From QYQD01 sp040755415 (GTDB taxonomy: Bacteria; Desulfobacterota; QYQD01): a stretch of DNA of 64,000 bases. The notes below the pieces were generated by a model. That model did no database searches. It was not told the DNA's origin and saw nothing but the letters and a program-made list of their open reading frames with translations. The translations under genes were made by a program, and so were the position numbers. The stretch spans positions 1 through 64,000 of the forward strand of contig JBFMAZ010000082.1 of NCBI GenBank assembly GCA_040755415.1, read 5' to 3'. Shown in pieces: positions 1 through 7,920 of this stretch (within the stretch, counting starts at the first letter, position 1; the number at the start of each line of letters is the position of its first letter).

Positions 1-1
1 T

Positions 2-109
2 CCGCGCCGTGATGTGGATCCGGAAGAAGTCCTCCGCCAAATGGAGGTCAGACATCTGCAAAGGCAAGCATCCATTGACTCAGCCTACGCTCGGCAGGAT
101 TCTGACTAA
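2..109 (+). CDS. C-terminal end of an unrecognised protein (partial)
   Basis: The window opens inside a reading frame that stays open from base 2 to a TAA at 107-109 and gives 35 residues rich in Arg, Gln and acidic residues, ending ARQDSD. Its charged, helix-like composition suits a cytoplasmic C-terminal tail. It lies on the same strand as, and 17 bases before, the next gene, so it is probably the upstream member of that operon. The family cannot be told from this tail. Confidence 0.45.
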   Translation, partial: PRRDVDPEEVLRQMEVRHLQRQASIDSAYARQDSD

Positions 110-126
110 TGTGACAAAGTAGAATT

Positions 127-465
127 ATGGAGATAAACAAAATGGACTGGGGATTTTTACAACCATTAAAGGAACTCTGGCCTCAGCAGTTGCCCGAATT
201 TCTGGACAAGATTGACTGGGAGGCGCTGTTCCATAATCCTTATTTTATCGGCCTGGCGGTCATTGTCTTGGTATTTGCACTGTACAAACGGATGTATAAA
301 TTTCTGGCCTTGGTTTTTTGCAGCGGCGCCTTCTATTATGCCTCGCGCTATGTTGCGACCGGCGGCGAAGATGCCGTCCCTCTTAAAAATATCATTTCCT
401 TTATCGGCCTATCTATTGTTATAATAGCCGTCGCCGTCTATTTTTTCTTTATCCGCTCCGAGTAA
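127..465 (+). CDS. Small inner-membrane protein of unknown function
   Basis: The 112-residue product has a soluble N-terminal part of about 38 residues rich in Trp and Pro, then hydrophobic segments at about 39-52 and 58-70, and a final one at about 89-109 ending in FFFIRSE. Two or three membrane spans are expected. I do not recognise a family. The TAA stop is followed directly by the ATG of the DNA glycosylase gene (TAAATG), so the two are probably cotranscribed. The ribosome site is weak. Confidence 0.7.
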   Translation: MEINKMDWGFLQPLKELWPQQLPEFLDKIDWEALFHNPYFIGLAVIVLVFALYKRMYKFLALVFCSGAFYYASRYVATGGEDAVPLKNIISFIGLSIVIIAVAVYFFFIRSE

Positions 466-1104
466 ATGAACAAGAAACTTGATGAGATCTTCCGAAGGAT
501 GTTCGCAGCCTTCGGCCCACAGCACTGGTGGCCGGGCGAAAGCCCTTTTGAGGTAATGGTCGGCGCCGTTCTGACGCAAAACACCAATTGGGGAAACGTC
601 GAGCGGGCCATAGGCCGTTTAAAGCAGGGAGGGGTTCTCTCACCCCAGGCTATCTACGAAATTCCTCTATCACTGTTATCTTCGTATGTCCAGTCCGCCG
701 GCTATTACAATATCAAGGCCGGACGCCTGAAAAACCTCGTCTCCTTTTTTGTGGAGGAATACGAGGGGGACACAGAAAAGATGTTTGCAGAAGATACGGA
801 GACCTTAAGACAAAAACTGCTGGCCATAAAAGGCATCGGCCCGGAGACGGCTGACAGCATACTCCTCTATGCCGGGCACAAGCCCACGTTCGTGGTAGAT
901 GCCTACACCCAAAGGGTAATGTCCCGTCATTTATTAATAGCGGAGGATGCTGATTATGAAGAGCTGCGGACCTTTTTTATGGATCGCCTTCCCTGCGACG
1001 CCGCCCTTTTCAACGAATTTCACGCCCTCTTTGTAAAACTGGGGAAGACCTATTGCAAAAAGAATATCCCTCTCTGTCAGGACTGCCCCTTAAATGGGTT
1101 ATGA
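466..1104 (+). CDS. Endonuclease III-related DNA glycosylase (HhH-GPD family)
   Basis: This is a base-excision repair glycosylase of the Nth/MagIII-like group (COG2231 type). The helix-hairpin-helix reads IKGIGPETADSILLYAG at about residues 123-139, with Pro where bifunctional Nth enzymes carry the catalytic Lys. The catalytic Asp lies in VVDAYTQRV, so a monofunctional glycosylase is likely. The C-terminus holds three cysteines spaced C-x6-C-x2-C, as in the 4Fe-4S loop of Nth, but the fourth (C-x5-C) is missing: the protein ends in PLNGL and the stop UGA occupies exactly that codon. The 3' end overlaps the convergent purA gene by 28 bases. Whether the cluster still forms is unknown. Confidence 0.85.
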   Translation: MNKKLDEIFRRMFAAFGPQHWWPGESPFEVMVGAVLTQNTNWGNVERAIGRLKQGGVLSPQAIYEIPLSLLSSYVQSAGYYNIKAGRLKNLVSFFVEEYEGDTEKMFAEDTETLRQKLLAIKGIGPETADSILLYAGHKPTFVVDAYTQRVMSRHLLIAEDADYEELRTFFMDRLPCDAALFNEFHALFVKLGKTYCKKNIPLCQDCPLNGL

Positions 1105-2378
1105 AGCATGATCGTTTCATCCCGTCCGGGCCCCAGGGAGACGATCATAATCCTGGTTCCTGTCAGTTCTTCTATACGCCTCAGGTAATCTTTAGTGGCT
1201 GGAGGCAGGTCTTCGAGACGGCGGATTCCGGTCAGTTCTTCCGCCCAGCCCTTAAGCTCTTCATACACGGGCTTAATCTCTTCCATAAGGTCGGTGCGTG
1301 ACGGACGATACCTTATGGTTTGCTCCTCACTCAGGTAATGCGTGGCTATCTTTAACGTGGGAATGCCGGTCAGGACATCGAGCTTGGTAATAGCCAAGCC
1401 GGTCAGGCCGCTCAACCGGACAGAATCAGAGACCAGCACCGCATCCAGCCAGCCGCAGCGCCGTCTCCGACCGGTAGTAGCCCCAAACTCTGCACCCCTC
1501 TGCTGAATCCGGTCTCCTGTTGCATCCACCAGCTCGGTGGGGAAAGGGCCGCTTCCGACGCGGGTGGTATATGCCTTGCAGATGCCGATAACCGCATCGA
1601 TGCGCGTCGGCCCGATGCCGGCGCCACAGCAGGCCCCCCCCGCTATGGTGTTGGAAGAGGTGACAAAGGGATATGTGCCATGGTCAATATCCAGGTGCGC
1701 CCCCTGTGCCCCTTCAAAAAGGATATGTTTCTTAGCCCTTACCGCCTCGTCCAGGATAATAGAAACATTGGCCACATAGGGGGCCAGCCTCTCGGCATGG
1801 GTCATATATTCATTATATATGTCTTCAACGTCCATGGACTTAAGGCCAAGGTATTTCTCCATATAAAAATTCTTCTCTTTCAGCACCTCCGCGAGCTTGG
1901 CCCGAAAAGTCGGACCGTGCAGGATGTCTCCCACCTTAATCCCGCGCCGGGCGATCTTGTCTTCATAACAGGGGCCGATACCCCGGCCGGTTGTGCCTAT
2001 CTTTCTGCCGACTGTAAGGCCTTCCCGGCCCTGATCAATAGCCCGGTGATAAGGCATAATAAGATGAGCGGTTTCGCTGAGCAAAAGGCGGCCGGGCTTG
2101 ATCGGGTGTCCTTTTTCATACAAACTATCCAGCTCGACCAGGAGGACGGTCGGATCAACCACAACGCCATTACCAATAAGGCACTTCTTTTGGGGATGAA
2201 GAATCCCCGACGGGATAAGGTGAAAAATAAATTTCTCGCCTCCTACGACGATGGTATGGCCGGCATTATTCCCCCCCTGGAAGCGCACAATAATATCCGC
2301 ATATTCGGTAAGGAGATCGACGATCTTCCCCTTGCCTTCGTCTCCCCATTGTGTGCCGACGACAATAACATTAGCCAT
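1077..2378 (-). CDS. purA: Adenylosuccinate synthetase
   Basis: PurA joins IMP and aspartate using GTP, the first committed step to AMP, in the cytoplasm. The 433-residue product has the normal family length. The GTP-binding loop is TQWGDEGKGKIVD at residues 9-21, followed by FQGGNNAGHT with the IMP-site residues and the later GTTGRRRRCGWLDAV segment. The ATG at 2378 follows a G-rich Shine-Dalgarno stretch. A good promoter lies 50-80 bases upstream (2431-2459), so the gene is probably its own transcription unit, separated from the upstream THUMP gene by a terminator-like structure at 2488-2570. It is convergent with the DNA glycosylase gene. Confidence 0.97.
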   Translation of the reverse strand: MANVIVVGTQWGDEGKGKIVDLLTEYADIIVRFQGGNNAGHTIVVGGEKFIFHLIPSGILHPQKKCLIGNGVVVDPTVLLVELDSLYEKGHPIKPGRLLLSETAHLIMPYHRAIDQGREGLTVGRKIGTTGRGIGPCYEDKIARRGIKVGDILHGPTFRAKLAEVLKEKNFYMEKYLGLKSMDVEDIYNEYMTHAERLAPYVANVSIILDEAVRAKKHILFEGAQGAHLDIDHGTYPFVTSSNTIAGGACCGAGIGPTRIDAVIGICKAYTTRVGSGPFPTELVDATGDRIQQRGAEFGATTGRRRRCGWLDAVLVSDSVRLSGLTGLAITKLDVLTGIPTLKIATHYLSEEQTIRYRPSRTDLMEEIKPVYEELKGWAEELTGIRRLEDLPPATKDYLRRIEELTGTRIMIVSLGPGRDETIMLHNPFKGQS

Positions 2379-2430
2379 GCAAATCCCCCCGTATCCAGTC
2401 TAAAGAGTGCTTAAAGTAGCCAGGTTTAGG

Positions 2431-2459
2431 ACTGTAATTTACAGAAAGGAAAATGTCAA
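2431..2459 (-). promoter_or_regulatory. Sigma-70 type promoter of purA
   Basis: On the minus strand a perfect -35 box TTGACA (2454-2459) is followed after 17 bases by TACAGT (2431-2436), four of six matches to the -10 consensus. Transcription would start near 2424 and give a purA leader of about 45 bases. Spacing and the perfect -35 make this one of the clearest promoters in the window. Confidence 0.6.
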
Positions 2460-2487
2460 TTTGTAATTGTGGCCTCGATTCACCATC

Positions 2488-2570
2488 AAAAAAAGTTAAA
2501 AAACCTCGTTGACCTTGATAAATCAAGGTGATAGAAGGATTTTGAACAATCAAATCTATCATCAACGGGG
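2488..2570 (-). terminator. Three-way-junction terminator between the THUMP gene and purA
   Basis: Read on the minus strand, 2504-2570 folds into three helices with no unpaired junction bases. The outer helix pairs 2504-2512 with 2562-2570, one hairpin pairs 2513-2519 with 2522-2528, and the other pairs 2529-2534 with 2556-2561 and continues as 2541-2545 with 2550-2554. The outer helix is followed at once by six U, then AAC, then seven U (2503 down to 2488). It lies 155 bases past the THUMP stop and before the purA promoter, so termination is the likely role. A leader or riboswitch role for purA is less likely because the promoter lies downstream of it. Confidence 0.55.
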
Positions 2571-2725
2571 TGAACGGATTATGCCGTAAGGAGTTCTTCC
2601 ACATAAGTATGAAAAAGAGAAAACCGATACCGGGATGACGGCACTGGTCCGCCGGAGACGGATATACATGGATTTGGCCTATGTGATGGGTCTGGGGGAT
2701 AGTATTGGCCGGTACCTCCACTCTG

Positions 2726-3265
2726 TCATTTAATCTTTATAAAGAGAAATTTTTCTTTCATTTCTTTAGTGATTAACCCCACACCGCACTGATTCTGGAC
2801 CATTTCTATTACCACGATCTTATCCGGGGCCTCAAAATCGATCCTGGCCTGCTTCCCGGCTATTTCTAGCTGACTTAGGAGCCATTCATCAAGTTCTTTT
2901 TCCGACTCCAGGCTGGAAATCTTGCCCTTATAGCCTCTTCTCTTCACCCGGACATAGATCTTGTCATCGCCGATTGTTTCGAGATAAGGGACGATAGCCT
3001 CCTTTGCCCCTTCTATAAAGTTAACCGCACTGAAAGAGAAGGTACGGTCGATAGGGACCACCTGGCCCAGCGCCTGAAGGCTTTGCGGATCGGCCTCGCC
3101 CATCTCTTTCAAACTTTCCAAAAAGGCCTGTAGATCAGTTACACGCCCGATCAATGTCCCGCGAAAGCCGGATTCCTTAAAGACACCGAACGGAAATAGG
3201 AGTCTTCTTAAGGCCCTTTCCTGCCTTTCCGAGGCCGTAACCAATACATTCCAATTCTTCAGCAT
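2726..3265 (-). CDS. THUMP-domain protein
   Basis: The 179-residue product looks like a THUMP RNA-binding protein of the TAN1 kind. It begins with WNVLVTASERQERALRRLL and ends with DKIVVIEMVQNQCGVGLIT, the conserved core that binds the acceptor end of tRNA. No methyltransferase or thiouridylase domain follows, so it may act as an adaptor for a separate tRNA-modifying enzyme. It lies eight bases after the DksA-like gene and is probably cotranscribed with it. Confidence 0.75.
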   Translation of the reverse strand: MLKNWNVLVTASERQERALRRLLFPFGVFKESGFRGTLIGRVTDLQAFLESLKEMGEADPQSLQALGQVVPIDRTFSFSAVNFIEGAKEAIVPYLETIGDDKIYVRVKRRGYKGKISSLESEKELDEWLLSQLEIAGKQARIDFEAPDKIVVIEMVQNQCGVGLITKEMKEKFLFIKIK

Positions 3266-3273
3266 GGTAAATC

Positions 3274-3657
3274 TTATTTCTTTTTTTCTATCTTTTCCCG
3301 CCTAGCCTGACACCGGGCACAGCGGGGCGTCTCCGGCATTATCTCCAGCCGCTTTATACCTATCGGGCCGCTGCAGTCAACACAGAGGCCATATTCACCC
3401 CGTTCTACCCGCGTAAGGGCCTCTTCAATCTCTTCCAGCTCCCTTTTCTTTGGCTCAATCAATGACAAGGCAGTTTCTTCCTTCAAATCAACTACCGACT
3501 TATCTTCTTCATCCAGTGGTATTTTTAGCAGGTCTTGATACTCTTCATCGATTTCTAACCTTAGATGCCCGCGGACTTCCTGCCACAGGTCTCTTTTCCT
3601 TTTCAGCAGCCTTTCCTTAAATACTTCAATTTCCCTGGCCGTTAGATCTTTTTCCAT
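3274..3657 (-). CDS. DksA/TraR-family zinc-finger regulator
   Basis: The product has an N-terminal coiled coil (about residues 5-75, many Lys, Glu and Arg) with an acidic DEED turn, then a C-terminal zinc finger CVDC...CARC, the DksA layout that inserts into the RNA polymerase secondary channel. Full DksA has a conserved DxxDxA tip; here the turn reads IPLDEEDKS, so activity with ppGpp is not assured. I chose the ATG at 3657 because a strong GGAGGTG site lies eight bases upstream; the frame is open to 3693. It is the promoter-proximal gene of a pair with the THUMP gene. Confidence 0.85.
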   Translation of the reverse strand: MEKDLTAREIEVFKERLLKRKRDLWQEVRGHLRLEIDEEYQDLLKIPLDEEDKSVVDLKEETALSLIEPKKRELEEIEEALTRVERGEYGLCVDCSGPIGIKRLEIMPETPRCARCQARREKIEKKK

Positions 3658-3918
3658 CCTTTGCACCTCCATCCAGGGTTGAGCTGTACTCAAATTAATA
3701 TCCTATGAAGTTAGTCTATCAGATAAATATTAATAAAGGAATATCCTATTTGGCTTCCCTCCTCGGCCGACGCGCCCGCGGCAGGCCATAGGCCTGGTGG
3801 CGAACAGATGGGCAGGAGTAACCTGCCCGGCAGCCATCCCGTTTTTTGCTTTTGAAATAGGGTACAAGATAAGACCAGCGCTAAAGAAGATAAAGGGCTC
3901 TACAGAATCGCCTATTAA

Positions 3919-3955
3919 GTCATTGCGAGTCCACCGAGGGTGGACTCGCAATGAC
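3919..3955. repeat. Perfect palindrome of the GTCATTGCGAG repeat family
   Basis: Seventeen-base arms beginning GTCATTGCGAGTCCACC are perfect inverted copies around a GAG loop. The ends match two longer elements in the window (52896-52986 and 62842-62936) and a half copy at 61252-61264. Apart from this hairpin I see nothing in the gap 3658-4001. Confidence 0.8.
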
Positions 3956-4001
3956 GGTGAGTATGCAAGGGTTTCAAAAAAAGAGGGGATAATCTATCCG
4001 T

Positions 4002-4478
4002 CTAATGCAGATACCGGGGTCTTGGTTCCTGATCCGGAATTTTACTTATGCCTCCCCATAAATCCTTAAGTTCAAGCAACCGTTCAAAATTTTTAATAAA
4101 TGTCCCTAAGTGCATGTTGATGGTCTTACGGGCCTCCAGGAGCACATTTTCTCGTTTTAAATAATCTACGTAAGCCTCGAGTATTTGCCTGTCCATTTCG
4201 GACAGAGAAAGAAATTTAAGCCCGGCATGCCAGGCCCTTTCCTTTCTCTGCCAGACTACCTCGCCCGTAATAGAAAGAGTATGCATACCTTCCGGTAATT
4301 GAAGACAAAACTGTAAGGCTCCATCCCAATTAGGCTCTTCCAGGCTGGCTATCTCTGCCCCATGAACAGAGAGACCTATCAAGTAAATATTTTTGGCCTT
4401 TTCTACATCTAACTCCTGCGGCACGGAGAGAAGGACCCTTTCGCTGCAGCGCCTTTCGCTCACATCGTTTCTATGCAT
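4002..4478 (-). CDS. PilZ-domain protein
   Basis: A PilZ domain at about residues 5-105 shows the RxxxR motif in ERRCSERV and the D/N-x-S-x-x-G motif as IGLSVHGAEI, followed by GEVVWQ and GLKFLSL strands. PilZ domains bind cyclic di-GMP. The remaining 50 residues form charged helices with no recognised domain. The motif has G-L-S where N-x-S or D-x-S is usual, so binding could be weak. The ATG at 4478 was chosen over an upstream TTG at 4520 because a GAGGGGGG site precedes it by a few bases. Confidence 0.8.
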   Translation of the reverse strand: MHRNDVSERRCSERVLLSVPQELDVEKAKNIYLIGLSVHGAEIASLEEPNWDGALQFCLQLPEGMHTLSITGEVVWQRKERAWHAGLKFLSLSEMDRQILEAYVDYLKRENVLLEARKTINMHLGTFIKNFERLLELKDLWGGISKIPDQEPRPRYLH

Positions 4479-4696
4479 AACCGACCCCCCCTCGACAACT
4501 TTTTGGGCAAGCAATTTCAATGCCAGATATGATTGAAATTTTTACTGCAATAATTCCTTTGAGATTACGAATATTTTTCGAATAGATAAGAAAAAATGGG
4601 GTTAGAATTCGCAAAGTGTGAATTTCATTTCCACCCAAAGTGGAAAAGTGGTTCCACCTTAAGCACAGATTCAGAAAAACTTTTCCCCTTACCCTA

Positions 4697-5683
4697 TCAC
4701 AGGCCGGTGTCTCTACTTGTGCCGGCCTTGCATTGCTTCAGATAGCCTGCGAACTTCTGATAAATGCGCCAGGCCTTTTCTTCAAAATCCTCCTCCCAGA
4801 TATTCAGCGCAAGATAACTTGCGTCTTTTTTCTCTAAAGGTATCACCAGACCCTCATTTATGATCTCCTCGCGGAAGGTCGTCCTGGTGAGGATCTCCGA
4901 GAAATATCTCTGGAAATCCTCTTCAAAATTGTAATCATAGTACCAGGTCTCCTCGGCAAAAACATCCTGGAAGTAGCGGGTAGAGGCTTCCCCCCAAAGG
5001 CCTGCGGCATGGAATTTTTCCGTTGCAGTGGACTGGTAATAGGACATGGTCTGGGCAAGATAACTCTTTAATTCCCTTATATTCCCGTCCCAACGGTTGT
5101 AGAATAATTTTAAAAGGGCGATATAGCGCATATAGCGTATGGATGAATCCCGTAAAAGCCCTTTTAATAAATAAGGTATATCCTCTTTTCGCTCGGACAG
5201 GGGCTGGATGCTCACCCGATAGGTAAAACGATACGTAAGCATGGGCATCAGCGCCTTTTTGTCTGTAACCATAGCCGTTATGCGTGTATCAACAAAACGT
5301 GATTCTCCGGTACGTCGATCCATTACCTTCCGGTCTTCCAAAAATCTGCCCAGGGTGGTCTGCGTGGACACAGGCAGACGTTGGGCCTCATCCAGTACCA
5401 GGGTGCCTCCCTGCGCCTGGCTAAGCAGACTCTCAGCGGTATCCGCAAATATCTCCCGCGTGGTATCGGATTCGGCCAGTTCGGCGCAGTTAACCTTTAT
5501 GATGGCCTGCTGACTCCGCTTACTATTGGCAATCACGTAATCAAGCCAGACCTCCTTGCCACAACCAAATGGCCCCGTAAGCAGCAATGACCCGTCACTG
5601 GCCCCAATAACCTCAAAAAATCTCATAAGACGGGAAACATAGGTTGGATGGCCGAGAATCTCTACCTTCATCTGTCTTCCCAT
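4697..5683 (-). CDS. NtrC-like AAA+ ATPase lacking the sigma-54 contact loop
   Basis: The 328-residue product has a Walker A motif GPFGCGKE at 37-44, NCAEL at about 65, a Walker B GGTLVLDEA at 92-100, and the downstream SERKEDIPYLLKGLL and WDGNIRELKSYL segments of bacterial enhancer-binding proteins. The GAFTGA loop that contacts sigma-54 is absent: the matching stretch reads EIFADTAESLLSQAQ. There is no receiver and no Fis helix-turn-helix; the last 120 residues are acidic and rich in Tyr, Phe and Trp. It may be a remodelling ATPase rather than a transcription activator. Function unknown. A second in-frame ATG lies four codons in. Confidence 0.75.
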   Translation of the reverse strand: MGRQMKVEILGHPTYVSRLMRFFEVIGASDGSLLLTGPFGCGKEVWLDYVIANSKRSQQAIIKVNCAELAESDTTREIFADTAESLLSQAQGGTLVLDEAQRLPVSTQTTLGRFLEDRKVMDRRTGESRFVDTRITAMVTDKKALMPMLTYRFTYRVSIQPLSERKEDIPYLLKGLLRDSSIRYMRYIALLKLFYNRWDGNIRELKSYLAQTMSYYQSTATEKFHAAGLWGEASTRYFQDVFAEETWYYDYNFEEDFQRYFSEILTRTTFREEIINEGLVIPLEKKDASYLALNIWEEDFEEKAWRIYQKFAGYLKQCKAGTSRDTGL

Positions 5684-5770
5684 ATCTTTTATTTTTATCT
5701 TCTATATGGCCTGGATTATACCACAGATGACCACTGATAAATCAAGCCAAAATATATGATATGAAAAATG

Positions 5771-5932
5771 GTATCAGTTTAGCTGTTTGAAAAAGTATTC
5801 TTAAATCCCTCCCAACCTCCCTTTTCCAAAGGGAGGAGAAACACTTCCCCCTTTGGAAAAGGGGGATTGAGGGGGATTTTGGCCCTTATAGCGCCTTGCT
5901 TAGGTATATTTTTCAAAAACCTAAAATGTTAC
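5771..5932. mobile_element. 162-bp MITE, family A, copy 1
   Basis: The element starts GTATCAGTTTAGCTGTTTG and ends with the inverted match AACCTAAAATGTTAC. It is flanked by a perfect 8-bp duplication GAAAAATG (5763-5770 and 5933-5940). The interior has the two C/G-rich hairpin modules seen in the other two copies (43907-44068 and 57314-57475), but its right third differs from them. It encodes no protein and must have been moved by a transposase encoded elsewhere. Confidence 0.85.
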
Positions 5933-6014
5933 GAAAAATGAAATATCCGACTGCTCAGACAGATAAACGGCCATGGGAACATCGTAAGTATGTTCAGGTG
6001 ATTAAACGGAAAAT

Positions 6015-6172
6015 GACAAATCCCAAAACTTAAAGTTCAAATCAATGACCAATGCCCAAGCTCAAATAGTGAAATTTTTGGTTCTCCTAAGGCGAATTTA
6101 CTGGCATTTGGTTATTTGGATTTCGTTTGGCCTTAGGGCTTTGAACTTTGACATTTAGATTTCCGATTTGTC
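6015..6172. repeat. A/T-rich long inverted repeat, family C, copy 1
   Basis: Arms GACAAATC and GATTTGTC close an imperfect inverted repeat of about 158 bases built from words such as AAAGTTCAAAT, GCTCAAAT and TTTGAACTTTGACAT. Two related elements lie at 17539-17668 and 25019-25164. No gene was found between 5684 and 6253; this and the MITE account for most of that gap. Confidence 0.6.
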
Positions 6173-6253
6173 CAGACTTAGGATTTCGATACTAGGATTT
6201 TTGGGATGGGAGACTTCTTACAAGGCCATCAAGTTTGTGGAGGGGAAATGCCG

Positions 6254-6781
6254 TCACCTCCTGTGGCCTCTCGAACGCATATAGTCCCTCTTTTGCATAC
6301 CATGCGAAAGGCCTCTTCTCTCGCCCGGGGGTGAACCTTGCCACTTGGATGGGCCCCTGAACTGTCTCTTATCCGGCCTTTCCCGGTCTTCGGAAGACGA
6401 AGGGCCTTCCTGCCATCCCTGATGCCGGCGTAAAAAACGCCTTCCCTCCGGCGGCAGGGATTGCCAGAAACGGTAGCGCTCCCTCAGACGCTCCTTCTCT
6501 TCTGGCGGAAGGCTGCGAAACCGCTCAAAATTCCGCCGCAATCTTTCTCTCTCCTCTGGTGCAAGTTTTTGATACTCCCCGTATCTTTCTTTCAAACGGG
6601 CACGCTCCTCTGGAGAAAGCCTTTGCCATCTCTGCCAATTTGCCTCCTCTTCCGTCCGCTCCACAGTCTCTGCCATATTACCGGCCAAAACAAGCCCGTC
6701 TTCCGCCTGCGTCCTCAGGGCAAAAGCGGCAAAGAACATAATAAATATACTCAAGGAAAATATAATCCTAGGCATGGACAT
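6254..6781 (-). CDS. Exported DUF3106-like repeat protein
   Basis: A signal peptide (about residues 1-27, ending LRTQAED) is followed by three or four copies of a charged helical repeat of about 20 residues of the form WQRLSPEERARLKERYxxYQ. The C-terminal 60 residues are basic and rich in Gly, Ser, Pro and Arg. DUF3106 proteins are periplasmic and poorly characterised. Its start overlaps the end of the anti-sigma gene by 14 bases, so it belongs to the ECF sigma operon and is probably part of that envelope response. Confidence 0.8.
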   Translation of the reverse strand: MSMPRIIFSLSIFIMFFAAFALRTQAEDGLVLAGNMAETVERTEEEANWQRWQRLSPEERARLKERYGEYQKLAPEERERLRRNFERFRSLPPEEKERLRERYRFWQSLPPEGRRFLRRHQGWQEGPSSSEDRERPDKRQFRGPSKWQGSPPGERRGLSHGMQKRDYMRSRGHRR

Positions 6782-7265
6782 AAACCCGTGGTACCGGCCG
6801 TTGTGAGGTGTTCTCTATCTGTTCAATAACATCCAGGTCTTTTATCAGATCATACTCCTGGAGCATATCCAGATGCTTGACCAGATGCGCTTCTTCCGCA
6901 CTCACGGGTAGATCGTACATCTTAGGCTTTTCCGCCCTCTCTCCTGGATACAAAAACCAGATTCCCAAAAACAGAAGGACTGAAAAGACAGTGGCCAGGG
7001 CCGGAACCTTCCACCAGCAAACCCTTCTCTGTTTATCTATCCTCCCTCTAATCCCGGCCTGGTAAGACTGCCAGAACACCGGTGAAGGCGCGGTCATATC
7101 TCTTCCCCTGGTTGTAAGGGCCAGCATCTTTTCCATATCCCGGACATAAGCCGAACAAGTCTCACAACGGGCTAGGTGATCGGTGAGCTTCGCCCCCTCA
7201 CCCGCGGGAAGCTCACCATAGTGCCTTAAAATGGCGTCATTCTGGAAATGGCGGCAGCTCTTCAT
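6768..7265 (-). CDS. Anti-sigma factor with zinc-finger domain
   Basis: Residues 1-45 carry the anti-sigma zinc-binding pattern with HLARCETCSAYV (H-x3-C-x2-C), preceded by a Cys-His pair near the start. A single membrane span (about 85-103, VPALATVFSVLLFLGIWFLY) leads to a short periplasmic tail of about 60 residues. Such proteins hold an ECF sigma factor at the membrane until a signal releases it. The ATG follows the sigma stop directly (TAAATG), typical of a sigma/anti-sigma pair. Confidence 0.9.
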   Translation of the reverse strand: MKSCRHFQNDAILRHYGELPAGEGAKLTDHLARCETCSAYVRDMEKMLALTTRGRDMTAPSPVFWQSYQAGIRGRIDKQRRVCWWKVPALATVFSVLLFLGIWFLYPGERAEKPKMYDLPVSAEEAHLVKHLDMLQEYDLIKDLDVIEQIENTSQRPVPRVYVHA

Positions 7266-7907
7266 TTAACCCTCTTCTCCATAGTTATAGCCGTAATCGT
7301 CTTTTAACCTTGCCTGCAACTCCCTCACGGCCCGAAAGAGATGGCTTTTAACTGTCCCTTCGGCTATTTTAAGGATAGTTGCGATCTCCTTGATCGGCAT
7401 CCCATGGTAGTTTTTTAGTATAAATACCGCCTTTTGCTTGGCAGGAAGGACATCTAAGGCCTCCCTCACTTTTTGCGACAATTCCTTCTGATCGTATCTT
7501 TCCGCCGGGCCAGGGGTAAGGGCCGGTTTCTCGGCTAACGAGTCGCGTGGGTCCTCCCTAGTATCTCCTTCTGGCTGAAATATCTTCCACCAGCGCCTTT
7601 TCCGACGTCTAAAGTCCATACACAGGTTGACCAGGATACGATAAAACCAGGTGTATAAAGAGGATTCATCGCGAAATTGCCCCAGGCGCTCATAGGCGCG
7701 GGCGAACGCCTCTTGTGAAAGATCCCGGGCATCCTCTACATCATTGACCAGGTCGAAGGCGATGAAAAAAGCCCTTTTCTGATACTTGGCCACAAACTCG
7801 TCAAAGTTCTTATAAGTATTCTTCCGGGCGACCACCGATGGGCAGGAGGGATTATCAGTCATAAAGTCCATGTATGAGAACTGCGGTTGTGTGCAAAGCC
7901 CATCCAT
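7266..7907 (-). CDS. ECF RNA polymerase sigma factor (RpoE/SigW type)
   Basis: Region 2 is visible in YQKRAFFIAFDLVNDVEDARDLSQEAFARAY (written here only to mark it: residues about 41-71 include DLSQEAF), with LYTWFYRILVN after it. Region 4 lies at about 150-205 with PAKQKAVFILKNY and IAEGTVKSHLFRAVREL. The first of a four-gene set (sigma, anti-sigma, DUF3106-like; the lipoprotein gene lies upstream on the same strand). The ATG at 7907 has a GGAG about 11 bases upstream; internal ATGs at codons 13 and 16 are possible starts. Confidence 0.93.
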   Translation of the reverse strand: MDGLCTQPQFSYMDFMTDNPSCPSVVARKNTYKNFDEFVAKYQKRAFFIAFDLVNDVEDARDLSQEAFARAYERLGQFRDESSLYTWFYRILVNLCMDFRRRKRRWWKIFQPEGDTREDPRDSLAEKPALTPGPAERYDQKELSQKVREALDVLPAKQKAVFILKNYHGMPIKEIATILKIAEGTVKSHLFRAVRELQARLKDDYGYNYGEEG

Positions 7908-7920
7908 GTACCATTCGACT

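Noticed and set aside
1680..2414. Plus-strand frame of 244 codons
   Set aside because: Entirely antisense to purA, whose protein sequence is unmistakable.
2504..2570. Purine riboswitch for purA
   Set aside because: The fold is a three-way junction, but there are no unpaired junction bases or conserved core nucleotides of that riboswitch, and the purA promoter lies downstream of it.
2371..2721. Minus-strand open frame of 116 codons between the THUMP gene and purA
   Set aside because: It runs through the terminator-like structure and the purA promoter, has low-complexity, non-protein-like composition and overlaps the purA start; no ribosome site.
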